DNA of 64,000 bases from Klebsormidium nitens (Eukaryota > Streptophyta > Klebsormidiophyceae > Klebsormidiales > Klebsormidiaceae). The DNA lies in the NCBI GenBank assembly GCA_000708835.1, contig DF237198.1, positions 57,852 through 121,851 on the forward strand. Direction: 5' to 3'. The position numbers were made by a program, and so were the translations under genes. The notes under the pieces are model-generated. The model was not told the origin of the DNA and did no database searches. It saw only the letters and a program-made list of their open reading frames with translations. Positions 28,801 to 39,067 of the stretch are shown here, one piece after another. Numbering within the stretch: position 1 is the first letter of the stretch; every line of letters starts with the position of its first letter.

Positions 28801-31800
28801 AGTCCGAACTGCTCGATTAGAAAGGCACCCGTCGACAAGTAAACTCTACCCATTGAAGTCGCAGTCAAGGTAAACCAAGAAAGATAATAGTAAGCCAAGA
28901 TAATAGTAAGCTCCGACTAACACTAAAAGCACTAACCCAAAAAGACACCCGCTCCGCATCCGTACCCACCCTAACCACCAAACTAATTCTACCCGTCCCG
29001 GTGCGATTACCTTATTATTATCTCGGCTTACTATTATTTTCTTGAGTTTGATGCCGTCAAGACCAGAAGTCCCACAAACCGTTGCGGAAGGCTGCTCCTA
29101 CTAGCCTCTCGCCACGTAAATGTGCGTCCGTCAGTATGTGCTGGCACATTTCGGTCCGGGACAGAGCGATTTGGCCTTCGACGGCCCCCCGGTCGGGAAA
29201 CTGTGGGTCAGTATATTTTGAAGGAAGGTACTTTTGCCCCGCTCTAGCATAATAGTTCGCCTGACCTTCTGCTCGACCACAGTTCTCAGAACACCACGCA
29301 ATTGGCTCATCTCGCAGACACCAGAACTCGTGCACGATCTGCATCGACGACCCCCCCCCTTTGCTCCGGGACGCCCGTCTGCTGGGCGTCCCCCCTGCGG
29401 AGTTGAATTTGCCTTTGTTTCAAGAATTGGAGCAGAAAGGGCTACGAGGCGAGGGGGAAGGGCCGCTGTACAGCTGGCTGGAGCAGTGTGAATGGGCCCC
29501 CGAGTGGCTGGACCTGGTCGTGCGCTGGTTCAGCGAGGCCGAGAACGCGTCGAAAGTGGGCCCCGTGACGGACAGCGTGGCCACGTTCGATGCGAAAATG
29601 GAAGTGGGCGCTGCGGAGAACGGAACCCACGAGACGGACGGGGCCGTGATCCAAGCTGAGAGAGTGGCGGAGTCGGAGGCGGAAAGCTTGGACGAGAATG
29701 GGCGGATAGATGAGATGGAAGAAGGTGAAGAGGAGTGGGGGGGAGGAAGTCTGACTGAGATAAGGGAGTTCGCACCGCCCCTAGAAAGTGAGGATGATGA
29801 ATCAGAAGGGCAGAAGGGGGATGAAGAAGTCGAGGATGTAACCGGGGCGGCATTTGTGGACAGCGCGCACGCTGCCAACGACTCTCATGACGTCATACCG
29901 GATGATGGCGCAGACAACGGACGGCTGGCGTTTCAAGCCGTTAGCGACGAGTCGGACTCGGGCTCCGAGGCCCTCTCTTTCCAAACCGTTGATGATGATT
30001 TGGAGTCAGACGTCGAAAGTGACGACTACAACGGCGGCCCCATAGAAGAACGGGGCGAGCACGCCGTTTTGAACGAGGGGTTTGGGGTGACGGGGGCGGG
30101 GTTTGGGGTTTCTGGCGAAGATTCTGGAGGTTTTGATGAGGGGTTTGGGGCTTCTGGCGAGGATTACGGAATTTCGGGCGACGGCTTTGGCGTTTCTGGT
30201 GAGGAGTTTGGCGTTTTCGGAGAGGACGCGGACTCGCTTGCGGCTGGGGGGGTGTCGTGGGAAAAAGTGGTGGCGCTTCAGGAGGCGGCGCAGGCGCGGC
30301 ATGAGATGATTCTGATCCTGGGCTCGTTGCAGGGTGGGGCGCACCCGCGGGGGGTCAGCTACCCCAAGCTGAGGAAAATATACAGGTGGGTTTCGTGGCT
30401 AAGCCTGGGGGCCGGGGTGCATTCAGCCGCGTGCTGTGTTAGCGACAAACACTTTGTGGTTCTAAATATTTGTTTGCTTCATCTTGCCGGGTCTGGTAGT
30501 AACATACGAGAGTAGCTGAAGTTGGTTCTTTGGTTGCATTATGTGATGGAACACCATTCGAAGTTCCTCATTGCCCCAGCCACCTCTCTAGACTTGTCGT
30601 TCATCGCCGTTCGACTTCGCAACATACACCTGTAACATGCTCGGCATATTCCCCTCCCGGAATGGAATGCTAGGTCGCTGGAATCTTGCGGCCCTCGGAC
30701 GCAATCATATTGCCGAGCCAACTGCCCGGTAAAGCTGACCCTTAGGAACGCCCCTTATCTGCGCAGGGCCCGTACGGGCAAAGAGCTGCGGCTGGGTTTG
30801 GACGAGCTGCTGCGAGCGAAGCGGCTGATCCAGCTCACGCACTATGAGCGGACCGGCCTTCTGACGATCCACATGGACGACCACACCCGCCTCAGGCTCA
30901 GCGCCGCCAAGTCCGGCCTGCGCCAGGTACAGACGCACCACTCTAGGTGCTGGTTCCCTTTCCGCCGTTCCCGTGGATCGCTCTGTAATTCGTTGAGTTC
31001 TGCCCTGATAATGCGCTTGAGATGAGAAGCTCCCTATGGCTAAGGCTTTGAGAGGAGCATTGAAAAGCTGTGTCGTGGAGGGCACTCCGTTGGCTTCAGG
31101 CTTACAGCTGGCTAGATTTGGCGACAAAAGCCCGTTACACAAGGATCTTCGTGACAGTCACCAACCGGAGCCTGTGTCCGACCTGGTTCAAGTCTGACTC
31201 TCTAGGGAAGCAGACCCGAACGCCTGCAACCCCCTTGCTGGAGTGGCCAAATCCGCGCTAAACCCATTTCGCAAACCCGCAGGTCATCTGGTGGATCGCC
31301 CAGCAGGAGCACCCAAAGCCGATCGTTTCCACCGACATCGAGCACCAGTTTGCGCGCCTCTGCTCGCTCGACCTCGGCACGTGCCTCGAATTGCACGGGC
31401 TGGGACCCCAGGCCAACAACCGTTTCCGGGGGTGGGCTGTTCTCGGCGCAATCAAAGAGCTCATTTGGTTCGCAGTCATAAACAAGCCCCCCCCGGGGCA
31501 GTGGGTCCCCCCCCCCGTGCATCTGTGGAAAGCGAGCCCCCCGCCCATGATGAAAGACCCGCAGCTGCTGGGGTTAAACCCTAACGAGATGGAGTTCGAG
31601 ATCCTGAAACAGGTTAAGGAGGATTCCGGGGTTAGCTGCTGGCGGCTAACCCACCCGACGATCGGGGCGCGGAGCTGGAGGAAGGACTTCAAGAAGCTGG
31701 TTAAGAAGTGGAAGAAGGCGCGGCAGGCGGCGGGGGTGCTGGGGCTGGAAAGGGAGGGGGCGCCACGCGGCAGCCTGCGGGGGCGCCACGCGGTGCTCTA

Positions 31801-33829
31801 CGAGAGCGAGGACGATTCGGACGAAGATGGGGCGTTTGGTAGGGCGTACGAGCTGGGGGGTCCGGAGGCCCACGTGGGCGGAAATGGTTCCGAGTACGAC
31901 GACGAAGAACTAGAGGAGGTAGAAGGTGAAGAGGAGAGCCGAGGCGGACCGAAAGCGCAGGCGTACGATTCGGACGGGGAGGAAGAGACGGAGTATGACG
32001 ACGGCAGTGACGTGGACTCGTGGCGGACGGTGCGCGCGGACCGGGGGGCAAGCACGGACGATGCGGAGTCGGACTTTGAAGAAGAGTTTGACGCCGGAGA
32101 GGATACTGGAGCACGGGGCGCGCTTGGGTGGGGTCCGCTTGAGTACCAGAGCACGGCGGAAGAAGAGATTGGGGAAGAAAGAGAGGAGGAGGGTGGAGAA
32201 GAGGAGAACGAAGGAGGGGAGAACGACGAAGATGAAGAGGAGGAAGAACTAGAGAGTGAGGGGGGCAATGAGGAACTTGAGGCATCTGGGCAAGAGGGGG
32301 AACTAGAGCGGGAGGAAGGAGAGATCAGCGACGGTGAGGAAGACGGAAGGAGGAGAGGAACGGGCACTGCTGTGGAGAGCCGATGGGACTCTGACGAGGA
32401 GCGGAGCGACGGTGAAGAAGATGACGTCAGTGATGACGCCCGGGGGCTGCGGCCGGAGTGGGCGACGGCGGACAGCGACTCGGAGGCGGATGAGGAGGTG
32501 CCACGTGGCGGGATGTGGGCGTCATCGGGAAGCGATGCTGAAGAAGGGGACCGAGGTACAGTATCGAAGTTGAGGGGGGGGATTGGAGACGAGAGGGAGA
32601 TGGGCTGGGTCAGTGCGGAGAGGGATAGTGACGTCAGCGATGACGAAGGGGCCCCAGAGAGGGGGGGTTTGAGCGGAGGGGAAGGTCCAAGGGGCCGTGT
32701 CAGTATGGAGTGGCTCAGTGACGAGAGTGAGTCGGATGAGGAGTTGGAAGATTTCGAAGAAGAGGGGGCGCGAATGGGGCGCGCGGGAGAAGGGGAAGAG
32801 AGCGGGCAATCGGGGTGGGCTGGTTTTAAAGGATTGGATGAAGAAAGCAGCGGAGATGGTTTTGGGAGCAGTGGGATCACTGAGCAGAATGGGCGACCCG
32901 TAGAAGAAACAGCAGGCTCGTGGATCGCCCCTCCAGGCGACGAGATTGAACCAGAGTTCAGTGCTGCTAAGGAGGGTTCTGATTCCGAGGGAGAAGATGG
33001 ATGGGATGCTGAGCTGGCGGTCCCTGGTTGGTCGGGTGCTGACGTCATGGACGACGCGTCAGCCGTGTGGCTTCGCGGGGGAAGTGCCGACTCGGAAGAA
33101 GACGAGCCGTTCGAGGCGGGTTCACGGGTCATGCGCAGTGATGACGCGAGCGACCGCCCCGCTGATGACGTCAGAATAGGGGTCACTACGGAGCTTGGAA
33201 GCGAAGGCGAAGGAAGTGATAGGGGCAGCGCGAGAGAGAGAGAAAGGAGAATCGAGCTGATCGGTGAGAATGGGAGATCGCGGGAAGCGCTGGTGCTGCA
33301 TTTGCAAGCGAACGACCGGGAGGACAAAAGGGGAACGCAAGCCGTTGTAGAAAACCTGGCAACACCCGTCCTTGTAAAGACGGGCTCGGATTCAGATGGC
33401 TGGGACGAAGATTTCGTTGAGGAGCCGTTCGTGGACGCTTCGCAGAGTGGAAGGGGTTACGGAGGGGGAGCTGACTCGCACCCATTGGACGAGCAATCAT
33501 TGGTTGCCGCCATTGCAGGTGGCGAGGAAGACGTGCTGCCTCAAGAGGACACGTGGCATGCGTCTAGTGAGGGCATGAGCAGCTCAACTGAGAAGACGTT
33601 GGCGGCCGATGCTCCTCAATCAGATGCTACTAGAAAGACAGGGGATCCGGCACTTGTTGATGCCAGTACCAGTGCGATTGGAGTAATGGAGAGGGGAGTT
33701 CCAGCGGATAAATATGAAAGCTTAGCAGAGTCTCCTCTGCTTAAGGAATCGGTCAGGGAGGAGGACGAGCGTCCTTACACAGGGCCGAGTTTCTTCGATG
33801 AGTGGCAGCAGCCGGCGGTCAAGGGATAG
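19814..33829 (+). CDS. Giant NYN-domain protein with three LOTUS-like units and acidic tail
   Basis: Fourteen exons join in phase: 19814..20490, 20917..21093, 21468..21585, 21976..22166, 22434..23334, 23710..24234, 24472..24725, 25289..25486, 25890..27498, 27895..28098, 28603..28784, 29318..30385, 30767..30926 and 31283..33829. They give about 2,936 residues. A NYN (PIN-like) RNase domain spans about 194-345 and keeps its acidic residues (VFWDIENSSIP, PVPDGKEMADKAIITDALL, ASGDKGFASVL). A proline-rich linker follows. Three units of a LOTUS (OST-HTH)-like helix-turn-helix plus a second conserved block (SGLRN/SGLRQ) lie near 815-1015, 1525-1700 and 1985-2180, separated by acidic disordered linkers. 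The last 700 residues are Asp/Glu/Ser/Gly-rich. NYN-LOTUS proteins such as MARF1 act in RNA decay or silencing, so an RNA-directed nuclease role is inferred. The start at 19814 is tentative: an upstream exon could splice in near 20181. Confidence 0.8.
28873..29048. repeat. Intronic inverted repeat (hairpin or MITE-like)
   Basis: Inside the 533-bp intron 28785-29317 of the NYN gene, an arm at about 28873-28910 is the near-exact reverse complement of one at about 29011-29048, with roughly 100 bp between. The arms contain AGATAATAGTAAGCC, which is itself nearly repeated within each arm. The element could fold as a long hairpin in the pre-mRNA or be a remnant of a small inverted-repeat transposon. 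I see no clear target-site duplication. Confidence 0.8.
30075..30228 (+). repeat. Tandem Gly-Phe-Gly repeat in coding exon
   Basis: In the twelfth exon of the NYN gene, a 24-30 bp unit is repeated about six times and encodes variants of GFGVSGED (GFGVTGA, GFGVSGEDSG, GFGASGEDYG, GDGFGVSGEE, EFGVFGED). It forms a short FG-rich, acidic low-complexity block just before the third LOTUS-like unit. Such blocks can act as sticky linkers; this is inference. Confidence 0.85.
31800..33740 (+). other. Acidic low-complexity tail coding region
   Basis: About 650 codons at the 3' end of the NYN gene are dominated by GAG, GAA, GAC, AGC and GGG and encode an Asp/Glu/Ser/Gly-rich chain with many SDSE-like potential casein kinase 2 sites. 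The purine-rich composition leaves a 509-codon open frame on the opposite strand (31798-33327) that reads as poly-serine; it is a by-product, not a gene. Confidence 0.85.
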
Positions 33830-35107
33830 AGCAAAAGCAGCAAACGCTGTTTAAAGTTCCTAGCGAGCGAACTGAGTAACAATGAAACATTGATCAGTTG
33901 CGAGAATAAGCACGCGACTTTCTCACTTTGTCGGCAATCATTGAAGGTCAAAGACGACGGTTTCTCAACCTGCGAGACATTGAGTTGCAGTGCATGGCTG
34001 GTACTTCTAACGACTCACGGTCTTCTGCCTCAACTATGACGGTAGATTTCAGGATAATTACACGAGCGTGAGTCACGGTAAAACGATCCTTGTAGCTTTT
34101 GACTTTTGATTGGACCGGATCGATCCCGCACCTGTGGCATGCATTGTCTGTACTAGGTAGTACTGTATCCATATGCACAGCTGTTAATTCAGGTGTCGTT
34201 GAGGCCGATCGGAGAGTCATGCAGCTAGCTCCGCGCACGCGCAATCCGCGCTGGACGGCGATGGTTTCTTTTCACATGCGCCGTTGTCAGTGCGCCCATA
34301 GGCTTCTCATGGCATGGTGATCACAAAAGCTTAGCGAATTGATGATCGATCGATCGATGATAACTCTACATGCCGCGCTCTTTGTGCAGAGCTGGGTCCG
34401 ACTAATTGCCAGCTTAATTTAGCCATGAGTGACGTGAGGTTAAGAGCATTTGTGTGACTGATCCGTGTGCGCATGCATTTACGATTTGTAGCTGCATTTA
34501 CAATCGTGCACAAGTAAAGCAGCAGGAGTCACTACACTCGGAGCCCGGCGGCTGCACTTTCCGCGCTGCGTTTCCTTGCAGTCTTCATGATCCGGTGAGA
34601 CTAAGGAAGCATGCAGCGTGGCAACGAAGACCGTCAAGATCCTTGAGCTAAGCAGTGTGTAGTCCCTTGATCGCATCTTGGCAACGAGAGTTGTAGGCTG
34701 ATCGAGCGTACAACTCGATCGACCGTCGGACAAAGCAATCAGCTGCCACTTAGTGTGACTACAGTGGGAGCATGAGCCGCTCAGTGTTTCAAGTGGCAGC
34801 ACCATCAGTGCTTCGCGGCTATGACACACCAGTTCGACTTGTCAAAGAAGTGATCCACAATGGTGCAACCTCCGACCTCGTTGACTAGCCTGCCAAGGAA
34901 CAAGTCACCTTGTTAGTAGATATACAAGGAACAAGTCGACGGACTTAAGGCCGTGCAAACATGTTCAGTACCAGAATTAACAAAGCGAGCAAGAAACCGT
35001 GTAGAGCACGCACGACCCAAGACCGAAGGCCGGAGACCAAGTGTAGATGAAGCAAGCACAATGCTAAAAGACAAGTCAAGATGCAAAACAGCGATCCAGT
35101 GATCAGG
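33830..35107. other. Convergent intergenic region with GATC microsatellite
   Basis: Gap between the ends of the NYN gene and ALKBH8. A short (GATC)n run lies at 34343-34360. Weak open frames are present on both strands but have no support. I see no RNA gene. Confidence 0.6.
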
Positions 35108-38100
35108 TTACCTTTCCAGTTCCCCCTCCACGAACACGTGGTAGTACCGCTCGTACACGAGCGCTTGCTTCAGGGGGTCCCGCCGTGCCAGTCCCCGCTC
35201 CCCGTCCCGGTCGGCAACCCCGATTTCCACCCGGTGATACGGCAGATGCCACGGCACAAAGTACTCCTGGACGCTCCCCGACCCGTCCCCCGGAAGAGGG
35301 GATCCCTCCGAGGCTTCGCTCAACTCTATACTCGTATCTGCTTGGGCGGAGCTTCCGGAAGGTGGGCTGTCGGGATTCTCCGCTGGATCGAGAAGCACTT
35401 CTCCTTCCCGCATACTTACTTTGACCTCGTTTGCCGCCCTGTCAGGCTTAGGAGCCCCGGCCCCGCTTTCCGGTATGCTCTCGAGCGTCCCGCTCGGCCG
35501 CCGCTCTCGGAGCGGACTTTCCGAAGCATCCGACGGCCCGTGTCCATTCTCCGTTCCTTCTCCCGTGGTCCCAACTTCATTTCCACCTCTGTCTGCAAGT
35601 CCCATCTTTTTTCGCCCACTGCCCCGCCCTTCTTCACTCGTCCTCTCCCCTGCCAAACCCTCCACCCCCGAGGCTTGCTCCTGGGCACTCCCCCTGTCGC
35701 CCGGTTGCTTTCCCCCGGGCGCCACCAGGTCCTCCGGCCAGGCCTCGGTCCCGATCAGCGGCGTCCACTTCCCGAGCAGTTTCGGGTCTTCCTGCTCCCG
35801 CGCCCAGACCGTGATTAGAATCCGGTCCCCGCTTTTGACGATGCGCAGAAGCTCCCGGATGGCCTGCCGGCGGCGCGCATCGGAACTCAGGTGGTGCAGA
35901 ACCGCGATCGAGATGGCTGCGTCGCACGAGGCGGTGCGGTACGGCAGCCGGAGCGCGTCGGCGACTGCCACGTCGAAGCCCCTGCGGAGAAAGAACGGAA
36001 CGGTCTTTGAACTTGTGAGTGGGCGGGGAAGGCAGTGTCAACAATCTTGCTGGTGGAAATATGCAATTTTTTGGCAAAGAAAAGAAGGTTCAGGACCTTG
36101 ATGACCAAAGATTCTGGAACTCAATCAGTGTTGGCGCAGCATGAGAGCAGAAGCGATACGTGATACAAGGCAGAGGCCCGTCTCGCAAAGATGAAGGCTG
36201 GGAGCTTTCGCAAGCACACTTCCATACGCTTTGATCAAAGCACCCGGTCTGCAGTGACAAGGAGGAAGAGATGCGCACCGCTTGCTGGCCATCCCGACCA
36301 GAGGCGCGCTGATGTCACAGCCGAGGAAGAAGCAGGAGGGGTTGAAGCCGAGGTACTTCCCTGCATCAGGAGAGGCCCAAGAAAGTGTCGTAACTTGAGT
36401 GTGTATCGACCAAAACCTTTCGAAACAGTCTGCTCAATCCACGGAGCAAAGAGGAAAAGGGAGGCAGAGACAAGACTCGATAATGAAAAGGCAGACTATG
36501 TCAGAATTCCATACTTTGATATGGACTTCGCAAGTTACAGAGTGCTCTTTGCCTGGCACGAGTCTTTGACGACATCACAAGAAAGCATAGCGCCTGCCGC
36601 GAAAACTCGTCGAAACAGCGCAAGCTCTTATCATTATCACTCATGCTTTGTTTGGGGATCGACTGCGCTTATATATGGCAACCAGCAAATGGGAAGCGCT
36701 GATCAGAAGAGACTCGTCCTACGGCGCCTTCTACTTGGAGGACAAGTTTCTGTACACAAAAAGCTTGCCGTTTCCAAATTCAAGCCAACCAAAAAATGAC
36801 CAATTTGAACGGCTTGTTGGGACTAGGCCCATTGGCAGACATTGCGTTTTCTCCTCAGAGGAAAACGGACTCACCGTTGCCGCAGCCCGCATCCACCACG
36901 AGGGATCCCTCTGGCAGGCCCTCCAGGAACTGTGCAACCTTTGGCCACTTTGCAAAGCGCGTGGCGCTGAAGTGCATTGCGATGGCGTCATACACTTGGT
37001 GCACGTGCCGCTTCTCGATCTCGGGGACCACAAAAGGCGAGGCACCACCCGCACCAGAGCTCTCCTCGCTAAGTAGCGGGTGGACCGACCCTTCTTCCGG
37101 TGTCAATCTTGGTAAGCATTCCGACCTTGATGTATTTGTCGATCCATCCCGTATCTCTACGGCCTGGGGGCTGAGATTTGTCCTAACGTCCAGGGCTTCC
37201 AGCGCCTCTAAAGTTTTGTCCGTTGCTGTTGCCAGATCCATGCCAGCCTCTCCAGTTTCTTGCACCCCGCTCTCTCGAGCCCCTTCCATCCTCATCCACC
37301 CCCCCTTCTCTGCCCTCTTCGGCCCCCCCTCTCGCACGCCCTGCTGGGAGTCGCAGCTCTCGGGGTATTCACACCGGCAGGGGCCCGTTCGCACCTTCCG
37401 GAAAGTTAGCGAAACCCTTCGCCTCCCCCTGAGTACTATTTCCCCTCGTACAAGGTCGCTTTTCCGGTGCGGGATGTAATGCTGCCAAGCATACCGCGCT
37501 TCGCCTGTCAGAACGAGTAGGGAGCGAGGGGCTAGAAACAGGCACCGCCGCTCGAGAAGCCCATCGGTGGTGTCAGTACTAGACGACCCGTCGGGGGCCT
37601 GAGCTTCTTGACACTGCCTGCGGAACTCCATGACGGTGGGCCCAGCCAGAGAGAGCGAAACGATTGCCCCATGGAAAGCGGAGTGGGTATCGACGTGAGG
37701 GGACAGCCCTACGCCTGCGGGGTACTCATTCACCGTAAGCTGGTCTAGCGGCCAGGATTGCTCCGCCTCTGTTTGTTTTCCGCCTGTAGCGTCATCTTCC
37801 GAACAAACTTGTTCACACTCCCCTGTAAGCAGCCGCTCGACCCTCTGTGATACTGATTGGAGGGGTGGTGGGAACGCACCCAGCTCTGCCGTCGGGTCCA
37901 CATTCCGAGACTGATACTTGAACTCATACCCGTAATGCTGCACCCGCCGCTTGGCCAAGCGGTGCCAATTCCCATCATCCACCGCCGCCACCAGCTCTCT
38001 CTCTTCCTCCTCAGAAACAAAATCAGGAATGCAAACAAGCCCCGGTATCCCAACCTGCTCTCCAGAGACACACACCTCTGGCAGCGGAGGCCCTGTTTGC

Positions 38101-38408
38101 AGCCCCGCCGTTTTCAGCTCTGCATACTGGATACTGAGGACCCGGCCTCCTGCAGCCAGACAAGGCCTCTCGTGAAGCGCCGCCCGTGCTTCCTGTGCAG
38201 AGGCGCTATCCGCAAAGCTAACGTACAGCCGGTTCCCGGACTCCCCTGCTTCTTGGAGGTCTGTGATGGTGCCGAATGCCGCAAAGATTGTGCGGGCCTT
38301 CAAAACGGACACCCCGACCGCAGGGCCCAAGTTGGCCACGTAGAGGTGGCAGGTGGGGGGGGAGCCGGGCTTGGGGCGCACGAAGTCCCCTACACAAGCT
38401 GCAACCAT
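35108..38408 (-). CDS. ALKBH8: ALKBH8-type tRNA wobble-uridine modification enzyme (RRM-AlkB-methyltransferase)
   Basis: Three exons, complement of 35108..35981, 36279..36360 and 36875..38408, give about 829 residues. An RRM (about 18-95, HLYVANLGPAVGVSVLKART) is followed by an AlkB dioxygenase domain (about 110-345). That domain has its iron ligands in HVDTHSAF and QHYIPHR, the oxoglutarate-binding arginines in RRVSLTFRK, and the cysteine cluster CRCEYPESC. A Trm9-type methyltransferase begins near 465; motif I, VVDAGCGNGKYLG, spans the first intron. It continues through FFLGCDISAPLVGMASKR and VADALRLPYRTASCDAAISI, then a long hydrophilic insert, and ends WHLPYHRVEIG to the C-terminus. In animals this protein makes mcm5U and then hydroxylates it at the tRNA wobble position. 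Family identity is firm. Confidence 0.93.
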
Positions 38409-39067
38409 CCTGTAAACAGTGACAAGAAGGAGTGCTGAATTATGGCAAGTTCAGCAGGACAACCTACGGTCAGTGTTGCTAGGATTAAGTTTAGCTCTAA
38501 CTAACCAGGAGGCCTGTCTCGGTTTTACCCGTATTACTCAACGTTGTTGCCAACCGTGGGCCCGGTAGAAAGTACTGGGCCAGTGAGCGAAAGGAGCCAG
38601 TTGTGGCAATTTGGTCCCGGGGTTTCGTGCTCTGGGGGATCGAGAAAAGGTTACGCTCCAAGGTTGCAAGCAGACCCGGCGGTCGTAGGGTTCAAGTTAG
38701 GGTTAGCAAGGTTCGGTGAAAAGTGGCGGGAGAACACTTTGGAAGAAAAGGATCTGGCTTGAAGTTGCAATTGAATTTGAATGCATGAGCAGGAAAATTC
38801 AGAGAACAGCGTCCAGCCTGAGGGGATGAAGATGGCCGCATCAGCGGCATCACGGCGTCCAGAGAATGCTGCCTCTAAATAGAACTGAAGTGTCGGTCTG
38901 AAATCAAATAAGATTTCTTACAAGCTCATTGAAGAAATGTTGAACTGTGGTTCTCTATAGCAAGGTGCAACGGTATGATCTCGGATTGAACAGCCTGAAG
39001 GCCCCTTCAATGCAGGGGCTGCTGCTGTCACTACCCAAAAGGATTCTTGCTAGAGGCGTGGTTGACC
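38409..39067. promoter_or_regulatory. Divergent promoter region, ALKBH8 / RAP1-like
   Basis: About 660 bp separate the two start codons. It contains a telomere-like TTAGGGTTAG at about 38697-38706. A short plus-strand frame at 38544-38762 has no support as a gene. I cannot place transcription start sites. Confidence 0.45.

Noticed and set aside
31798-33327. A 509-codon open frame on the minus strand
   Set aside because: It is the antisense of the purine-rich acidic tail of the NYN gene and reads as a near-uniform Ser/Pro chain, with no domain or splice logic.
36191-36799. A 202-codon plus-strand frame
   Set aside because: It spans introns and antisense sequence of ALKBH8 and has no protein-like features.
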